NCBI RefSeq assembly: GCF_021018805.1
Contig: NC_086248.1
Location: 49,729,485-49,793,484 of the forward strand
Source of the DNA: Prinia subflava
Taxonomy: Eukaryota > Chordata > Aves > Passeriformes > Cisticolidae
Reading direction: 5' to 3'
DNA: 64,000 nt
This document shows positions 39,142 to 52,009 of this stretch, piece by piece. The notes under the pieces are model-generated. The model worked only from the letters and a program-made list of their open reading frames with translations. It was not told the origin of the DNA and searched no databases. A program made the position numbers and the translations under genes. The number at the start of each line of letters is the position of its first letter. Positions within the stretch are counted from its first letter, which is position 1.

Positions 39142-42100
39142 CTGTAACATTACAAAAAAACCCTGTAATTTCCATAATTATTACTAATGGCAAAGAAGTC
39201 ATCCTGGTGTTTTTCAGTGTTTCCTAATTCTGACCTAGACAAATTTTTAGTAGCACTACCTGTTCTCCTTTAATATCACTTAATGCTTCTGTATTTAAAA
39301 ACCAATTACTGTAATATTATAAAAGCAAAGACTGAATTAAAGGATTTTTACAAGTAAAAAATATATATCCAATATGTGTTTGATGCACATTGCAATGAAA
39401 GGGGCTACATAAAAGATGTAAAATTGCCTCTAAGTTTACTGTGAGAAAATATGTTTTAAGCAAATTCATGAGAAATATTTCAAAACACATAAACTCAAAT
39501 GTAATATATAAATTAGCTTGTGCTAGGGTGTAAGTTTCTGTGTTTCCAGATTCCTACCTGTCCAGTCTGTTTAAAACTCAACCTAGCAACTGTAGAATAT
39601 AATGTAATAATTTCCTTAACTGCCATGTAACAATATTCCTTTTTTCTGCCTTTTTGTGCTTCAGCTTCCCATCTGCAAAATGATAATACTACATTTCTTG
39701 GCTTCAAATAAAAATAGAAGAGACTGAACACTGTTCACCAGCTACAGGAAAGAAAAAGCTTTTTAAGTATGTAGGTTGGAAAAACAGAAAAATGGGAGGT
39801 AGGGAGGAATAAAGAATAGCAGCTGATTGGAAGTGCCTTTTTTGCTGAAGCAATAGTCTATGCTATTGCCTTTGTACGTTGAGACAAATTCATTCACAAT
39901 GGGACAAGTGTCACAAGAAAAGGCAAGCCTTTGGTTTACAGGCATGGACAGGTGAGAATTATAACCACTCTTCCTGTTTGTTAGAATAATTATATACAAA
40001 CACTGTTTATAATACACACAGAGACACCACCCCTCTCTCCCAGAACTCCCTCCTTCTGTCAACAGCCTGTCAAGTGTTTAAAAAGAGGAACTCCTCCTTT
40101 CCTCTCAGAAAGGAATCCAAAATTTCTTTGGCATGACAGATCTCAGTGAAAAACTCATGTAAACTTCAACACTTGTCTCTGTGCTCCTTTGACCTATATT
40201 CAAACAACCAGTAATTCTCTACAAAGTACTGCTAGCTGAAGGAGAACCTCTACAAAAAACCCTGTCCCCAAACTGTGTTGGTATTCTGGTAGTGCACTGC
40301 TGTCTATGTACCTGATAGCAGCAAAGCACTTGCATCATATGACTAGCAGTCCTGTAGATCTAAAGGATACGGGAGCAGGCAGGAATGCCACTCACAGGGC
40401 TTAAGATATATTCTACTGTTGACAAAGCAGTGATGGAGGCTGTTTAAAGTGATCTTTAATAACATCATCAGAAATCCTTTGCATGGAGACAGCAAGTCCT
40501 TAAATGCCTGTGCCAAGTGATACAAACATATCAACATTCTAAGAGGCTGGTCTACAGTGAAAGGAAACAAATCCACAGAGTGAACAGCCAGTCTCATCCT
40601 GAGACACACGTGAGAAAGCCACTATCTTGACTTAGCCCAAAGTCCAAAAAAATCTCTGGCAAGTATTTAAGATTACACTGCTCTTAAATAGCTTAGTACT
40701 AGAAGCAAGCCTAATCAGGCTTCCCTCATCCTTTAGCTAAGGTAATTGCCACCAGAAAAGTCTGTCAAAAAGAAAAGAAGATGGCATGGGTTCAAAAGCA
40801 GCTTTCTCAGCAGGGAAGATAGAACTGAACTAGCATTCACAGAAAGTAATAAATAAAAGCCTACTGTTAAATGACTTATGTAACTTAAAGTAAACCAAAA
40901 AAAGGAAGCAACAGTAGCAATGTAAGAGCTAAGCTAATGATGTGTCAGACACATCACAGGGAAGCTTTTTCTAGGTCAGTGAAGGCACTGAGAAACTCTT
41001 GTTAGTTGTCAATAGAGATCTAAGGCCAAGCTGCGGTTGCAACTGAAACACTTCCTTCATGTGCTCAAGACAAACATAGTAATGAAATGAAACATATCTC
41101 CTCTGTATTACATGGAGTGGATTTACAGACCAACCCAAATTTGTTGTCTGTATGTTTTCTCTCATCCTTTCACTATGCAAAATATATGGCATTACATTTA
41201 TCCTTGCAAAGGGTTGTATATAAACTCTAATATTGGACAGCAGCTGGACCTTGTTCCCTGTTTTAGTCTCCTGTTCCTTATATTTGCCTCTGTTTGGTTA
41301 ACTCAGCATGCTGATGAATTTTCCAAGCCTGAACTTGACAGAAGTTGGATGACAGAAATTCATTCTTAAAATATTTGAAGTTATTTCCTTCAAGGAAGGA
41401 GAAAGTCTATTGCTCATGAACCCAAGGGAAGTTGATAAAGAATAGCTAAATTTAAGCATACAGTGTTAGATGATGATAGAACGACAATAATGCTCTACTC
41501 AGATCTAATCCAGTAACAATGAAAGTTAGCACACAACAAAGAAGTTAAAGCTAAAAAGAAATAACTAAACTTCCTGTAATTTTGAACTGAAAAATAAAGC
41601 TGTGTATGATTTTGTTAAGATACATAACAAATACATCATATGTCCATCAATTTGAATGCAGGTAAGCACACTTTTAAAAGAGAAAAGCCAGTTCCAGCTT
41701 AAACTTGCACCTTCCTTAAGCTCTGAAACAAAGATACTGGCAACCCTCAGGAGGAAGAACCCTGTTTAAACAGCTACTCACAACTGACTGACCAGCAGAG
41801 CTGCTGAACTGTAAAGGTGGGAGGTCCAGCTACTCTGGTAGTGTATAATCTCTGGCATATCCATCTATCTGGTAAGTCCTACTCTGAAAGTATATGTTAA
41901 TATATATTTTCAGAATATATACCTTAATATATAATAACCAAATACATTATAATGTTATTAATATAGTCATATATCAATATATTATTTACAGTAATATATT
42001 AACAAATAAAATCTATACTTTAGTAAGTTTATCTATACTTTTGGAAGGGCAAACTACCCCATTCAATATATTAAAAACAGGCAGGTTTCTTTCTTAAGCT

Positions 42101-42913
42101 AGCTAATAATTTCTGCAACTTGCAAGTCACCAGAATGAGACACCTGCTCTCTCCAGATGTTGTACAGTATAGAAAGCAGTAATGAAAAATGCTGCTACAA
42201 AATAATACTTAAATTCATGTTTAAGTCTCTCTTAAAGCACACACTAAAATCATGCATAGGGCTTGCTGAACAATAAGGCTGATCGTTTTTGAAATATTTT
42301 CTTGAAAGAAGGCAAAAGTTCCAGAGAAAAATGGTTTGATGTTTTTGATGTCAGTAGAATGTCTTCTAGTTTCAAAACACTGTGGTATGAGAAGGTGGTG
42401 ATTTCCAACTAAAAGAATTAAAACTGTCTTGAGATATGATACATTTAACACTGATTGCATATATCAAGACATAGCAAATAATTTGGGTCTTACTAAAAGT
42501 ATTTCATATCATCTTTTGATGAAAACACATGAAGATGATTTGCAAGTCAGGAAAGTGACCAAAATTTATGATATGTTAATCATAACCAAGTATGGGTTTA
42601 CATGCAGTTAAATTTCCCTCTCTCCTGACCTATTTTGTGTAGAGGCCTGTGTACCAAATGAGAAGATAAAAAGAATTAAAAATAAAGAGCTGTTTACATC
42701 AACTGTTTACATCTCTCTTGCTTTGTTAATTTTGTAAAGGACACTAAAATCATTGCTCAGAAGCAGTCAACTAACTTGCCATGTTTTAGGAATACCTCAC
42801 TCTAAGCAGAAGTAAGGCATTAAACATTCAACAGCATAGTCCTAGCCCTGTCCTGGAGTCTAAGATCACTATTGATGAAATGTGGTAGCTGAAACAAGCA
42901 AGTTAGTCCTTGC
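39142..42913 (-). other. FAM184A: FAM184A intron 6 (GC-AG intron)
   Basis: This 3.8 kb intron begins GCAAGG on the minus strand and ends ACAG. It includes an AT-rich, nearly pure A/T stretch at about 41887-42010. No identifiable mobile element was seen. Confidence 0.75.
41887..42010. repeat. AT-rich low-complexity stretch
   Basis: About 120 bases of mostly A and T with many ATATAT and TAATAT steps and local self-complementarity. It lies in intron 6 and is probably a decayed (TA)n microsatellite. Confidence 0.6.
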
Positions 42914-43036
42914 CTCCTGATTGGCAGAAGTCAGCTTCGATGTCAGCTCTTCCTTCATGTTTTCCAGCTGCTGTCGGAGCTGATTCTTATCATCCTCCAA
43001 ATGCAGTTTCTCCTTCTCAAACTGCTGCTCCAACTC
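42914..43036 (-). CDS. FAM184A: FAM184A exon 6
   Basis: This 123-nt, phase 0-0 exon encodes residues about 511-551. It reads ELEQQFEKEKLHLEDDKNQL, RQQLENMKEELTSKL and TSANQE. The 41 codons equal the human segment as I remember it. The downstream boundary is CAGGAG|GCAAGG, a GC donor; no GT lies close by that would keep the next exon in frame. The acceptor is GAAG|GAGTTG. Confidence 0.92.
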
Positions 43037-46000
43037 CTTCAGAAACAGGAAGGATGGAAGAAATATTAAATACTTGTCATACAGTCATTACAAAGTACAT
43101 GTCTACCCCATGGAAATGATTCTAACTGGCATAAATACTTGTGATCTCAACCCTTTCCTTGAACTGTTAAAGCATGAATAATTATTTCCTTTTACAAAAA
43201 GTCTTAGTTTTTCTGTTTATTTTATAATTTAACATCCTTGATTAATCACAAAATAAAGACAAACAGGACTTTTCTCTCAATTACTTCTCAATTATCAAAA
43301 GCTTTAAAACTATAACTACTTTCACAGTTTTTCAGTCTCAGCTGAAAGTATTTTTCATTTTTTATAAAATTACACTAATAAATCTGAATGTCATTCAGCG
43401 TTTACCCATCTATTTCCTACAAACAATACCTAAAGGAGAGTAAATCTTAAAATCCAGATTGAGCTCTGTGAAGTTCTTCAGAATGCTACAATAAATGTAA
43501 AAAAAAGCCCTACACCATATATCTACAAAATTTATTCAAAATCATAAGAGATCAACAGTTAATTTTCAAGTTTAACTATATGGAAAGAAATCAAGTAACA
43601 CCCGTGTTTTCATTCAACATTTATGGTGTAATAGCCAAATTCTCAAAATAACTGCTGGATGAATTATATTTCTGTTACATGAGCCTATGTTGTGTGTGTG
43701 TATATATATATACTTATAAATGTTAGAAACTTTTATATTTTTAAGGAAAATTTTAGATTTATACTTCAGCTTTATTAATATTCAGAATACATTTTTAGAA
43801 GAACAACTTCATTCACAGAATACTTTAAAGGAAACATGTTAAAATTGAGAATTTTATTGCATATTTCAGTGAAATACACTATTTAACTTATAATACTGCA
43901 AAGTTTTAGTGAAGAAAATTAAGGTTGCCAAGCAAGGTGCTCCAGAGTCATGCCATAGAAGGCTTCAAGGTTTTCTATGGAGTCAGAGGCTCTTTCATTA
44001 ACTCTGTCCTAGGGGCTCGGCTGAAATTCAAGGCTTTGATTCAGTGCCTCTGTGCACACCTGGGTTCAGGTTTCTGAAAAATCAGTATTATCTCAGAAAC
44101 AGCCATGAAAATACATAGACCAGAGCCAGTCTGAAACAAAAAGTGCAACTGAAAGTACTGGTAAAACTGGGGAAAGACAAAGAACTACAAGTATTAGAGG
44201 AAAAACAGGCACTAAAAGACACAAAAGTCTAAGGAAACTCAAGCCTTCCTGCTGCAAGACAGCAATGTAGTGCCACCCAGCCAGCTCCAAGAAACAATAG
44301 AGGCCAAGCCTTCCTCATCCAAACTCAAAGATGCCTCAAGTGTTTTGTGGGGGGTGGTAAGCACATTAAGCAGCTTGTTAGTTCTAGCACTGCTTTAGGG
44401 TATGTGGTAGGCAATAAATATTTTCTGTGTACACTGCTTGCACAATCTCTTCACTCATGGTAGAAGCTGGACAGAGTGACAAACAGAGGGTTACACTGTC
44501 ACTAACACATTACTAAACATAACAAGTGCCTGCCTGCTTCACTGGGTCCATATGAGTCAACACGTGGGATAAATGCTCCTTGCTCAGTGAAACTTGATCT
44601 ATTTGTCTTGCTCATGATGAAATCTGCTGTCTGCAAAATTCCACTGGTGCTATTTAGACCCTATTCTGATAACAGAGTAATTATTTCTCTGATGGCACTT
44701 GTCAGTACAGCTGTGCGGTACTGCAAAATTATTAGCAACTCTATTTTCATAATCCTCCTGATGCCATTTTTACTGCTCATTTTATAGATGGAATACTGAA
44801 GCAGAAAGAAATATTTGAGCTATTTTTCGAGTCCTACTTTAATTCTGCTGAATTCTCTTCTGTTCCCCAGATGCATTTCCTAGGCTTCCAGTCCCAATGA
44901 ATCCTCACGTCCTCTATCCCAAGGCTCCAGGTACCATGCTTCTTCCTTATTATCCTTGTTAAAATCATTTCACAATTCTAACACAGAGAGGTGCTCCCTG
45001 TTTAAACTAGTTTAATGATTCAAGAGAAGAAGTTGTTTTATTTGCCACATTATTTTAGTAACAAACAAAACAAAAGAACCCCACATCTTACTGAAATAAA
45101 AGAAAAATATACCCAGAAACCCTAGGAGACATTGTCTTAATAACAGGCATGTTTAAAGTTTTAAAGAAAGTAAACCTGGAAGATCAGATGCATATATGTC
45201 TGTGAGAACTACTTCAATTACCAGGTGACCAAAAATATTTCGGATTTATTAAAAATTGAACTAAGAAGCAACATACAGGTAGAAAAATTCACAACACAAA
45301 CCAAATCTGTCTGAGATGCACATCACTAACTACGACCATGTTCCTCAGTATGTTTCCTATGAACACATCAAAAGAAATATAACAAAACATTGAATTAAAC
45401 ACTGAATCCTGTATTTCCTGTGTAAGGCAAAATTTGTGTATAACACACATACAATCAGATCAGGATATAATAATTCAAAAACAGGCCTCATCTTGAGAAA
45501 GAAAAGGCCAGATTTGTGAAACATATAATAAATAAAATAAAAGCCTTTCGGTTTCAGGATTCCAGTCAAAGGCAAATGTATAGTTGCTGGAGAGTGAGTT
45601 GCTGTACAGTACATAATTTTATGATGCAAGCTTGGAACAGCTGTTGTCATCTTCTGAGTACACATATAGCCAAATCCTAATAAAATATCTTTGTGTATTT
45701 CTGGACTGTCAGTGAAAATTTTAAATAAATGTTATAATAATCTTTCATCTCCTTCAGAAGAACTGATCCTTCTGAATATGGGTCACAAATCCCAGGAAAA
45801 TAAAACTATTATATACTTGGAAATACATTTGTATAAATGAAGAATTTCTCTTCTCTATGCAGACAAATGACAGTACAAGTGCTTTTTTTTTTCCTCCAAG
45901 AGATTTGATTTTTCTAAAGGCTAAGCGGTTTCTTCAGAGACCTACTTAGGTAATTCCAAATTAAACTTGCCATAAAACAAAACCATGCACTACAAGATGC

Positions 46001-46050
46001 AAATTGTAACAGTTGTTTTTCGTTTGATTACTAAGAAAATAAGAACATAC
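43037..46050 (-). other. FAM184A: FAM184A intron 5
   Basis: This 3.0 kb AT-rich intron contains a TG/TA microsatellite at 43690-43712. I see no recognised mobile element. Confidence 0.75.
43690..43712. repeat. (TG)n(TA)n microsatellite
   Basis: About five TG units run directly into six TA units. It lies inside intron 5. Confidence 0.7.
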
Positions 46051-46248
46051 CATCTGCAGTTTCTTCTTATCCTTGTTAGCATTACTGTGTGCAGCCTCAA
46101 TTGCAGTATGATGTTTCCATGCCAATTCCTCTAAAGTCTTGGAATGAGCCTCCTTTAACTGTGCAGCCTCTCCTTCCAATCTTGCTTGTAATTTTACCAG
46201 CTCCTTTTCATAATATTCACGTTGTGTTTCCCTTGCTTCATTTACTTT
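46051..46248 (-). CDS. FAM184A: FAM184A exon 5
   Basis: This 198-nt, phase 0-0 exon encodes residues about 445-510. It reads KVNEARETQREYYEKELVKL, QARLEGEAAQLKEAHSK and TLEELAWKHHTAIEAAHSNA, then NKDKKKLQM. The ELAWKHH block is a good marker for the family. The donor is ATG|GTATGT and the acceptor TATAG|AAAGT. Confidence 0.95.
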
Positions 46249-46886
46249 CTATAAAGTACAGAAAAGAAATCTATTTAATGGTAAAAAAAATCTGAACAGT
46301 AGGAAGAAAAAATACAAAAACATTACTGACGACTATAAATCTGCAAAAATTTAACTTCCATATAAAACAAATTGAGCAAACACTAAGCACTGGTTACATG
46401 ACTCAGTAACCAAAAAGGTAATTTTAAAAGACACATGCAAAACAATAGGTACTTATTAAAAAACTATTTTTTCCTCTATTTCATCTGGGAAAACAACAAT
46501 CGGGTATCAAGCATATAGAGAATTTCTGATTAGTATTTCCAAACAATGTTCAATGCATTTTCAGCAAATGGCTTTTTAAACTGTTCTTTAATCACTTCAC
46601 ATTTGTCCTTTCTCAGAAAATTTAGATACCAGGCATATACACACAAGGCCATAAATCAAATGAAACTGTTAAAAGATTGTCCAAAGCAGTCTGAACATTT
46701 CATCTGACTTCCCTTTAATCTCACTTTACACTCTACATTAGTCATTCTTTGTTGATACATGAGATATACTTGAAACATACTGATCCTAGTCTGATCATAT
46801 CACACAAAAATTAAAGCATAATATTTTTTTCTGAGAATCCTAGGGGTTTTTTGTTTTATTCAACTAAAGCCAATAAGCTGTTTAAC
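46249..46886 (-). other. FAM184A: FAM184A intron 4
   Basis: This 0.6 kb AT-rich intron has a weak-looking donor (GTTAAA) and no other feature. Confidence 0.75.
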
Positions 46887-47068
46887 CTTCTCCAATGCCA
46901 GAATTTGCTGCCTTTGTCGCTCATCCAGACTCTGCGTTTTGCTTTGTAATAAATTTCTTTCCTCTTCCAGCTGGGACAATTTTTCCTTTAATCTAGACTT
47001 TTCTGATTCCAAGTCTCTGATCGTAACTTCTTGAGTCATTTGAGTAGCTTGAAGCATTCCAATGTGAC
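46887..47068 (-). CDS. FAM184A: FAM184A exon 4
   Basis: This exon encodes residues about 384-444 after two bases completing a serine codon. It reads HIGMLQATQMTQEVTIRDLE, SEKSRLKEKLSQLEEERNLL, QSKTQSLDERQRQQILALEK. The donor AAG|GTTAAA departs from the usual GTAAGT/GTGAGT, but the boundary is fixed by the join to exon 5 (KVNEA). The acceptor is TTTTAG|GTCACA. Confidence 0.93.
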
Positions 47069-50000
47069 CTAAAAACAAAACAGCTCTTTAAAACCTCACA
47101 GCATTGGTTTCATGCAATTGAAGTGCACATTCAGAATCCAGTGATAGTAAAAATCTAGTGGAAGCTTGCATATGGATGTCCCTTGTCTTCACTGCAATAC
47201 TTATCTTCCTCTCCACTTCTCACTTGTTTAGTTTTATTGTAAAATGCCCAAAAACATCACTTGGTGCTGGGGCTCCTTTTGTTTCAATTTTCTTTGTTCA
47301 AAGTTGCATGCAAAGTTTCAAACTCCCAAAGGAAAGCAGAAGGAAGCAATTCTAAGAAAACTGAAGAACTGATCCCACCTAAACCTGCATATTTCTATCT
47401 TAGAATAAGACAGACAACAGAAAGCAGAACACTGATGTCTAAAGATAAACACGTCATTGTTTTATCAAACTCAAAATTTAGTGGGCATACTAGATAGATA
47501 CATGGCTTTATCTGCTGTAAAATTTATGGAATTACGCTTAATTTTGCCAAAGGAATATGATTAAAAGATAAAACTCTCTCTACAGTAAAGTATGATCTAA
47601 ATCCTTGCAGGTTGGAGGCTTCCTTTTAATTTATTTTTATATATTTTTGGAAAAAAACAAAACAAAAACAAAAACAAATCAAATCAAAAAAAAATGAAAG
47701 TTTCAAACTACACAATATAATCATCTGTCCTTTACATAACCAGTTGACAAACGTTTATGACTTCAGAAATTTCTGTCTGCTCTTCTTGACATATATATTA
47801 TTGTAGGTACCTGACTAAAGAAGTGAAATAAAGCAGTTATTTTGGGAGAGGCTTTGGAGTGAACAGAAGACTGTTTAGAAAGAGGATACTTCTAGTTTGG
47901 TCCAACTGAAAGATGAGCGGCATTGTTTACTCAGAATAATTTTCCACTGTTTTTTGTAACCTCAATTTCTAGGAAAGACCTGTTGTCTTTCCCTTCTCAT
48001 TTTGTTATAACCTTCAAAAATGACAGATTTAATGACAGTTCAGTTTTACAACAGAGTGTTGCTTTTAAATGTAAGTCACTAAGGAATAGCTATGAAAGTG
48101 GAGTCTATATCATGTTTCTCACATGACTAAATCATTGAGCTTTGTGATTCATTTCCATTTGTTGTTAAAAGCAAGACGTGCCAAAAAGGAAACTGTTTTA
48201 GCCTTTGTTGCCTGTGGACATAGATGTGAAGGGAAGAGCCACGAGATACATAACAAAATTTGGAAATTAAAAATGCCTTAAAATTAATAGTAATTGCATT
48301 AAAAATGCATGCTTATTGTACTAAGCCCTGGAAAATTCTAAAATTTTTTTCGACATTTTTGTTTGTAAAACTGAAAACTGAAGAGGAAGACTTAGGACAA
48401 TGGGTATGCTTAGGTTCTGTAACATTTTTTTTTAAATCTTATTTGAAAAGTCCAGGCATTTAAGAATGGTATTTTCAAACTCAAAATTTTATAATCTGAG
48501 AAGAATAATAATACAACAATTTTCAGTTTGTCATACATGTCATACATACTTCATTGTAAGCACACATACACACACTGATCTAGAGCTTTTGTCCAAGCAA
48601 TACCAACACACAAGACAGGTTTCCCATCCCTCATGCCCTACAGAAAAGATATGAAATGCAGCACTTTCCTTACAAGTTGGGAATCTCAGGCTAAATGGCA
48701 GAAGAATATTTTAAATGCCCAAAAGAGACTCAATAGAGTGATCTAAAATTGCAATACGATGAGTAAACACTTTTTTATGGTCATTAAGTACAAGAATTCA
48801 GTTTCTTTCAGGAAGGATTTTTGACAGTGTGAGCTGAAAATCAAGGAGATGGCAGTGGGCCAGTGTCAGAAACCATTTCCAAACAGGCTGGCAACCAACT
48901 ACACCACATGGCAATGGCTTGGTGGCACCACTGCAAACAGGGTCCTTGTTCTTGTTGCACAGCAATGTGCTGGAAAACAAAGATGTACTGCTGACAGTGC
49001 CACTGAGCTTGGCAACAGCACAGACACACTGGGACTTCTGGAAAAGCTGAAAACCCCGGTGCCAGCGGACACCAGGGCTGGCCTCAATCACAGCCTAGCT
49101 GACTCCATGCCATCAGTAATACGGAAAACAGCCTGGGTATTTATTTTCACTACATTTGGGGTGGCCTGGTGAAACCCTCCCATGCTTCTGCCTAAAGAAT
49201 GAAACAGCAACAGCTTTAGAGTGTATGAGAACAAGGCTCTCATATAGTAATGAATTTTTCTATGACTGCCTTACAAAACACCTTTTGGATTCCCATTCCA
49301 TATACTCTCAGCACCAAGCCTGTTCCTTTTAGCTGTTTGATCTAATAGGACCTTGTAGTCTCGGGCTCCTGCTGGTCACTATATTGTTCCAACATATGGT
49401 CTAGACTACTCCTGGGCTTGTGCTAATTTGTGTGGAAAACAATCAGGAATTGCTATAATTGGTCTAGTTCAACAAGGCCAAAGATAAGCCCAGGGCCCCT
49501 TTTTAAGCTCAAGACCCTACCTACTGTATAGTTGTCCAACTTCCAGTACTGGGGCCCATAGCTACTACTGAGCGTGCTGGGGACACAATGCCAAAGAGGA
49601 AAAAAAGAAACCTGAATGTGTACAGTCAGGTCTTAAGCTATTTTTTTGTGGCTTTCCACATGCCAGCAACTACAAAGGAGCAAGGAAAACAGCTATGGAG
49701 AAAACTCTAAAGGATTTATTATTCAATAAGCTGCAAATCTTGACAGTAGGTATAAAGCAAAGTAATCAGCATCGGCAAAAAGAAACGACAACTGAAAAAA
49801 GGTGGAAGAACAGGAAGCATGTCTCAGTTACTATGTGGAGAACGGATACAGAGCAGAATTGTTCTGTGTAAGTGCAGTTCCAAGGCCTGGAAGATATGTA
49901 CAACTATACAAAGTACAGCAGCTGGATAAATGAGTACACACAAAAGGAAATTTAAGTACAATGCATGTGATAGCAAAAAAGTTTAAAAAAACCCTGAAAC

Positions 50001-50127
50001 TTGCTGGAAAATTCTGTTGAAAGCATTAAACAGTCTTTAGGAACTCTAAACCTGCATGAGGCTGACAGAAAAAGGAAAGAATAAAAGGATGAAGTTCGTT
50101 TCCAGATTAAGTTACTGACATACATAC
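47069..50127 (-). other. FAM184A: FAM184A intron 3
   Basis: This 3.1 kb intron is AT-rich except for a more GC-rich block at 48.84-49.19 kb that I could not assign to a repeat family. Confidence 0.7.
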
Positions 50128-50263
50128 TGGCTTTGAGAACAAGATCAGTGGCCTGCTGCTGTAAGCGCTCTCTAGCAGCCGCAAGCTCACTTTCCACTTC
50201 TTTGTGTTTGCTTAACAATGACATCTCTTCCTCCTTCACATCATCCAGCTGTTTTTGGAGAAC
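50128..50263 (-). CDS. FAM184A: FAM184A exon 3
   Basis: This exon encodes residues about 339-383 plus the first base of a serine codon. It reads VLQKQLDDVKEEEMSLLSK, then HKEVESELAAARERLQQQ and ATDLVLKA. The SKHKEVESELAAARERLQQQ segment is unchanged from human as I recall it. The donor is CCA|GTATGT and the acceptor CCTAG|GTTCTC. Confidence 0.95.
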
Positions 50264-50729
50264 CTAGGGGAAACACATAATACCTGTTAGCATCATATAC
50301 AGTCATGTCAATTGAAATGAGCATTAGATTAAAAGGTATAGAAGAGACCTTTCAGCAAACAAGTTTTACTCACACAAAAGCTGAAATAGTGCAATATGAT
50401 TGCCATATTCATTGTGTATTATATGTAATGCTTCAAAAATACTTTTTGAAGAACAAGATAGTGGGTACATGGCATGACAGTAATGCATAAAAGAAATGTG
50501 ACAATATTCAAAAAGGTATATGAAAAAATAAAAACTATAAAATGCTCCACAGAGTTTGGGGATCAACTTTAGAAACCTGGTTTCTGGCATCTGAGAGTTT
50601 TTCACATTAAAGAATACATTATGTGTTTGCAGCAGTTTAGTGTCCTTCATTGCAACTCTGAGTGTTTACTACTGACTCCAATTAAGGTACGCATGGAGAT
50701 ACATAAAATGAAAGCTGGGTAGTTACTTA

Positions 50730-51655
50730 AACATTCCCAGGGGTCACCATTGGGACCAGCACTTTTAAGCATGTTTCCCAGCAGCATGGGCAGTAGTATT
50801 GGATGCACCCTCAGCATGCTGGGATGTTATCCAGAGAGGGACCTTGGCAGGCTTGGGAGCTGTGCAAACCTCATGGAGTTCAACACGGCAAGAACAAGGT
50901 CCTGCACCTGGGTCAGGACAATCCCAAGCACAAGCACAGGCTGAGTGGACACTAGCCCTGGGGAGAAGGACTCTGAGACAGAAAGCTCAATATGATTCAA
51001 CAATGTGCACTCACAGCCCAGAAGGCAAATCACATCTTGGGATGCATCAAAAGCAGCATGGCCAGCAGGTCACAGAAGGTGATTCTGTCCTTCTACTCTG
51101 CTCTTTCTAGACCCCACCTGCACTACTGTGTGTCCAGGTGTGGGGACCCCAACACAAGAAAGACAAGGACCTGTTGAAAAAAGTTCAGAGGAGGCCACTA
51201 AATCAATCACAGGGCTGGATCACTTCTCTTGTCAAGAGAGAAAAATGGCTGAAAAATGTTCAGCCTGGAGAAGGTTCTTGTGGAGACCTTTGACTGGCCT
51301 TCCAGTATCTAAAGAAGGCCCAAAAGAGAGCTGGAAAAGGACTTTCGACAAAGACATGTAGTGATAAGACAGGGGAGAGTTGCCTTAAGTTGAAGGAGCA
51401 CAAGTTTAGATTAGATATCATGAAGAAATTCTTTCCTGTGAGAGTGGTGAGGCACTAGAACAGGTTGCCCAGAGAGTCGTGGACTCCTCATCCCTGGAAA
51501 TGTGCAAGGCTGGATGGGACCATAAGCAAGCTGGTCTAGTGCAAGATACCCCAGCCCATGGCAGAGAGTTTGGAGCTAGATTGTCTTTACTGTCCCTTCA
51601 AACCCAAACTATGCTATATTATTATCTATAATTGTATTCTATGATTCTAAACTTA
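50730..51655 (+). mobile_element. CR1 LINE, 5'-truncated, with internal deletion
   Basis: The plus strand contains the 3' half of a CR1 reverse-transcriptase reading frame, broken by stops and shifts. Recognisable pieces are an LGPALL-like motif near 50750, the DLGRLG...ANLMEFN segment near 50840 and AQKANHILGCIKSSMASRSQ near 51015. RPHLHYCV follows, and then the 3' UTR with the ATTCTATGATTCTA terminal repeat ending at about 51650. The stretch that would carry the FADD catalytic motif appears deleted. It is inactive and lies antisense in FAM184A intron 2. Confidence 0.88.
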
Positions 51656-52009
51656 TTACACCTTAAATCTGATGTACTGATTCACAATAGCATTATCTTG
51701 GATAGTGTAATGTGTTCTAGCCATGCATAAAGGAAAAAAAAATATTGTTCTGGTTCAAAAGGAAATATAGACTTCTTATAATTGAAGTTACTGAAATAGC
51801 AGAGAGTCATTTTGGAAACTAAAGCAGAAGAGAGAATTGGGGAAAACACTGTACAGGATGTGTAACAAAACAGACACCAGACGTGGTGAGATTATGCATT
51901 TGATCACCTCATCTACAGTGATCAGAGCAGGACTTTAAAATCTGCTGCAGATACTGTACTAGATGCTTTCTTTTCTTTGGGAACAAAACTCCTTTATTGC
52001 AGGAATCAT

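Noticed and set aside
42914..43119. 69-codon plus-strand frame over exon 6.
   Set aside because: It is the antisense shadow of FAM184A exon 6.
50750..51361. Plus-strand frames of 61-103 codons.
   Set aside because: They are remains of the CR1 reverse-transcriptase frame, not host genes.
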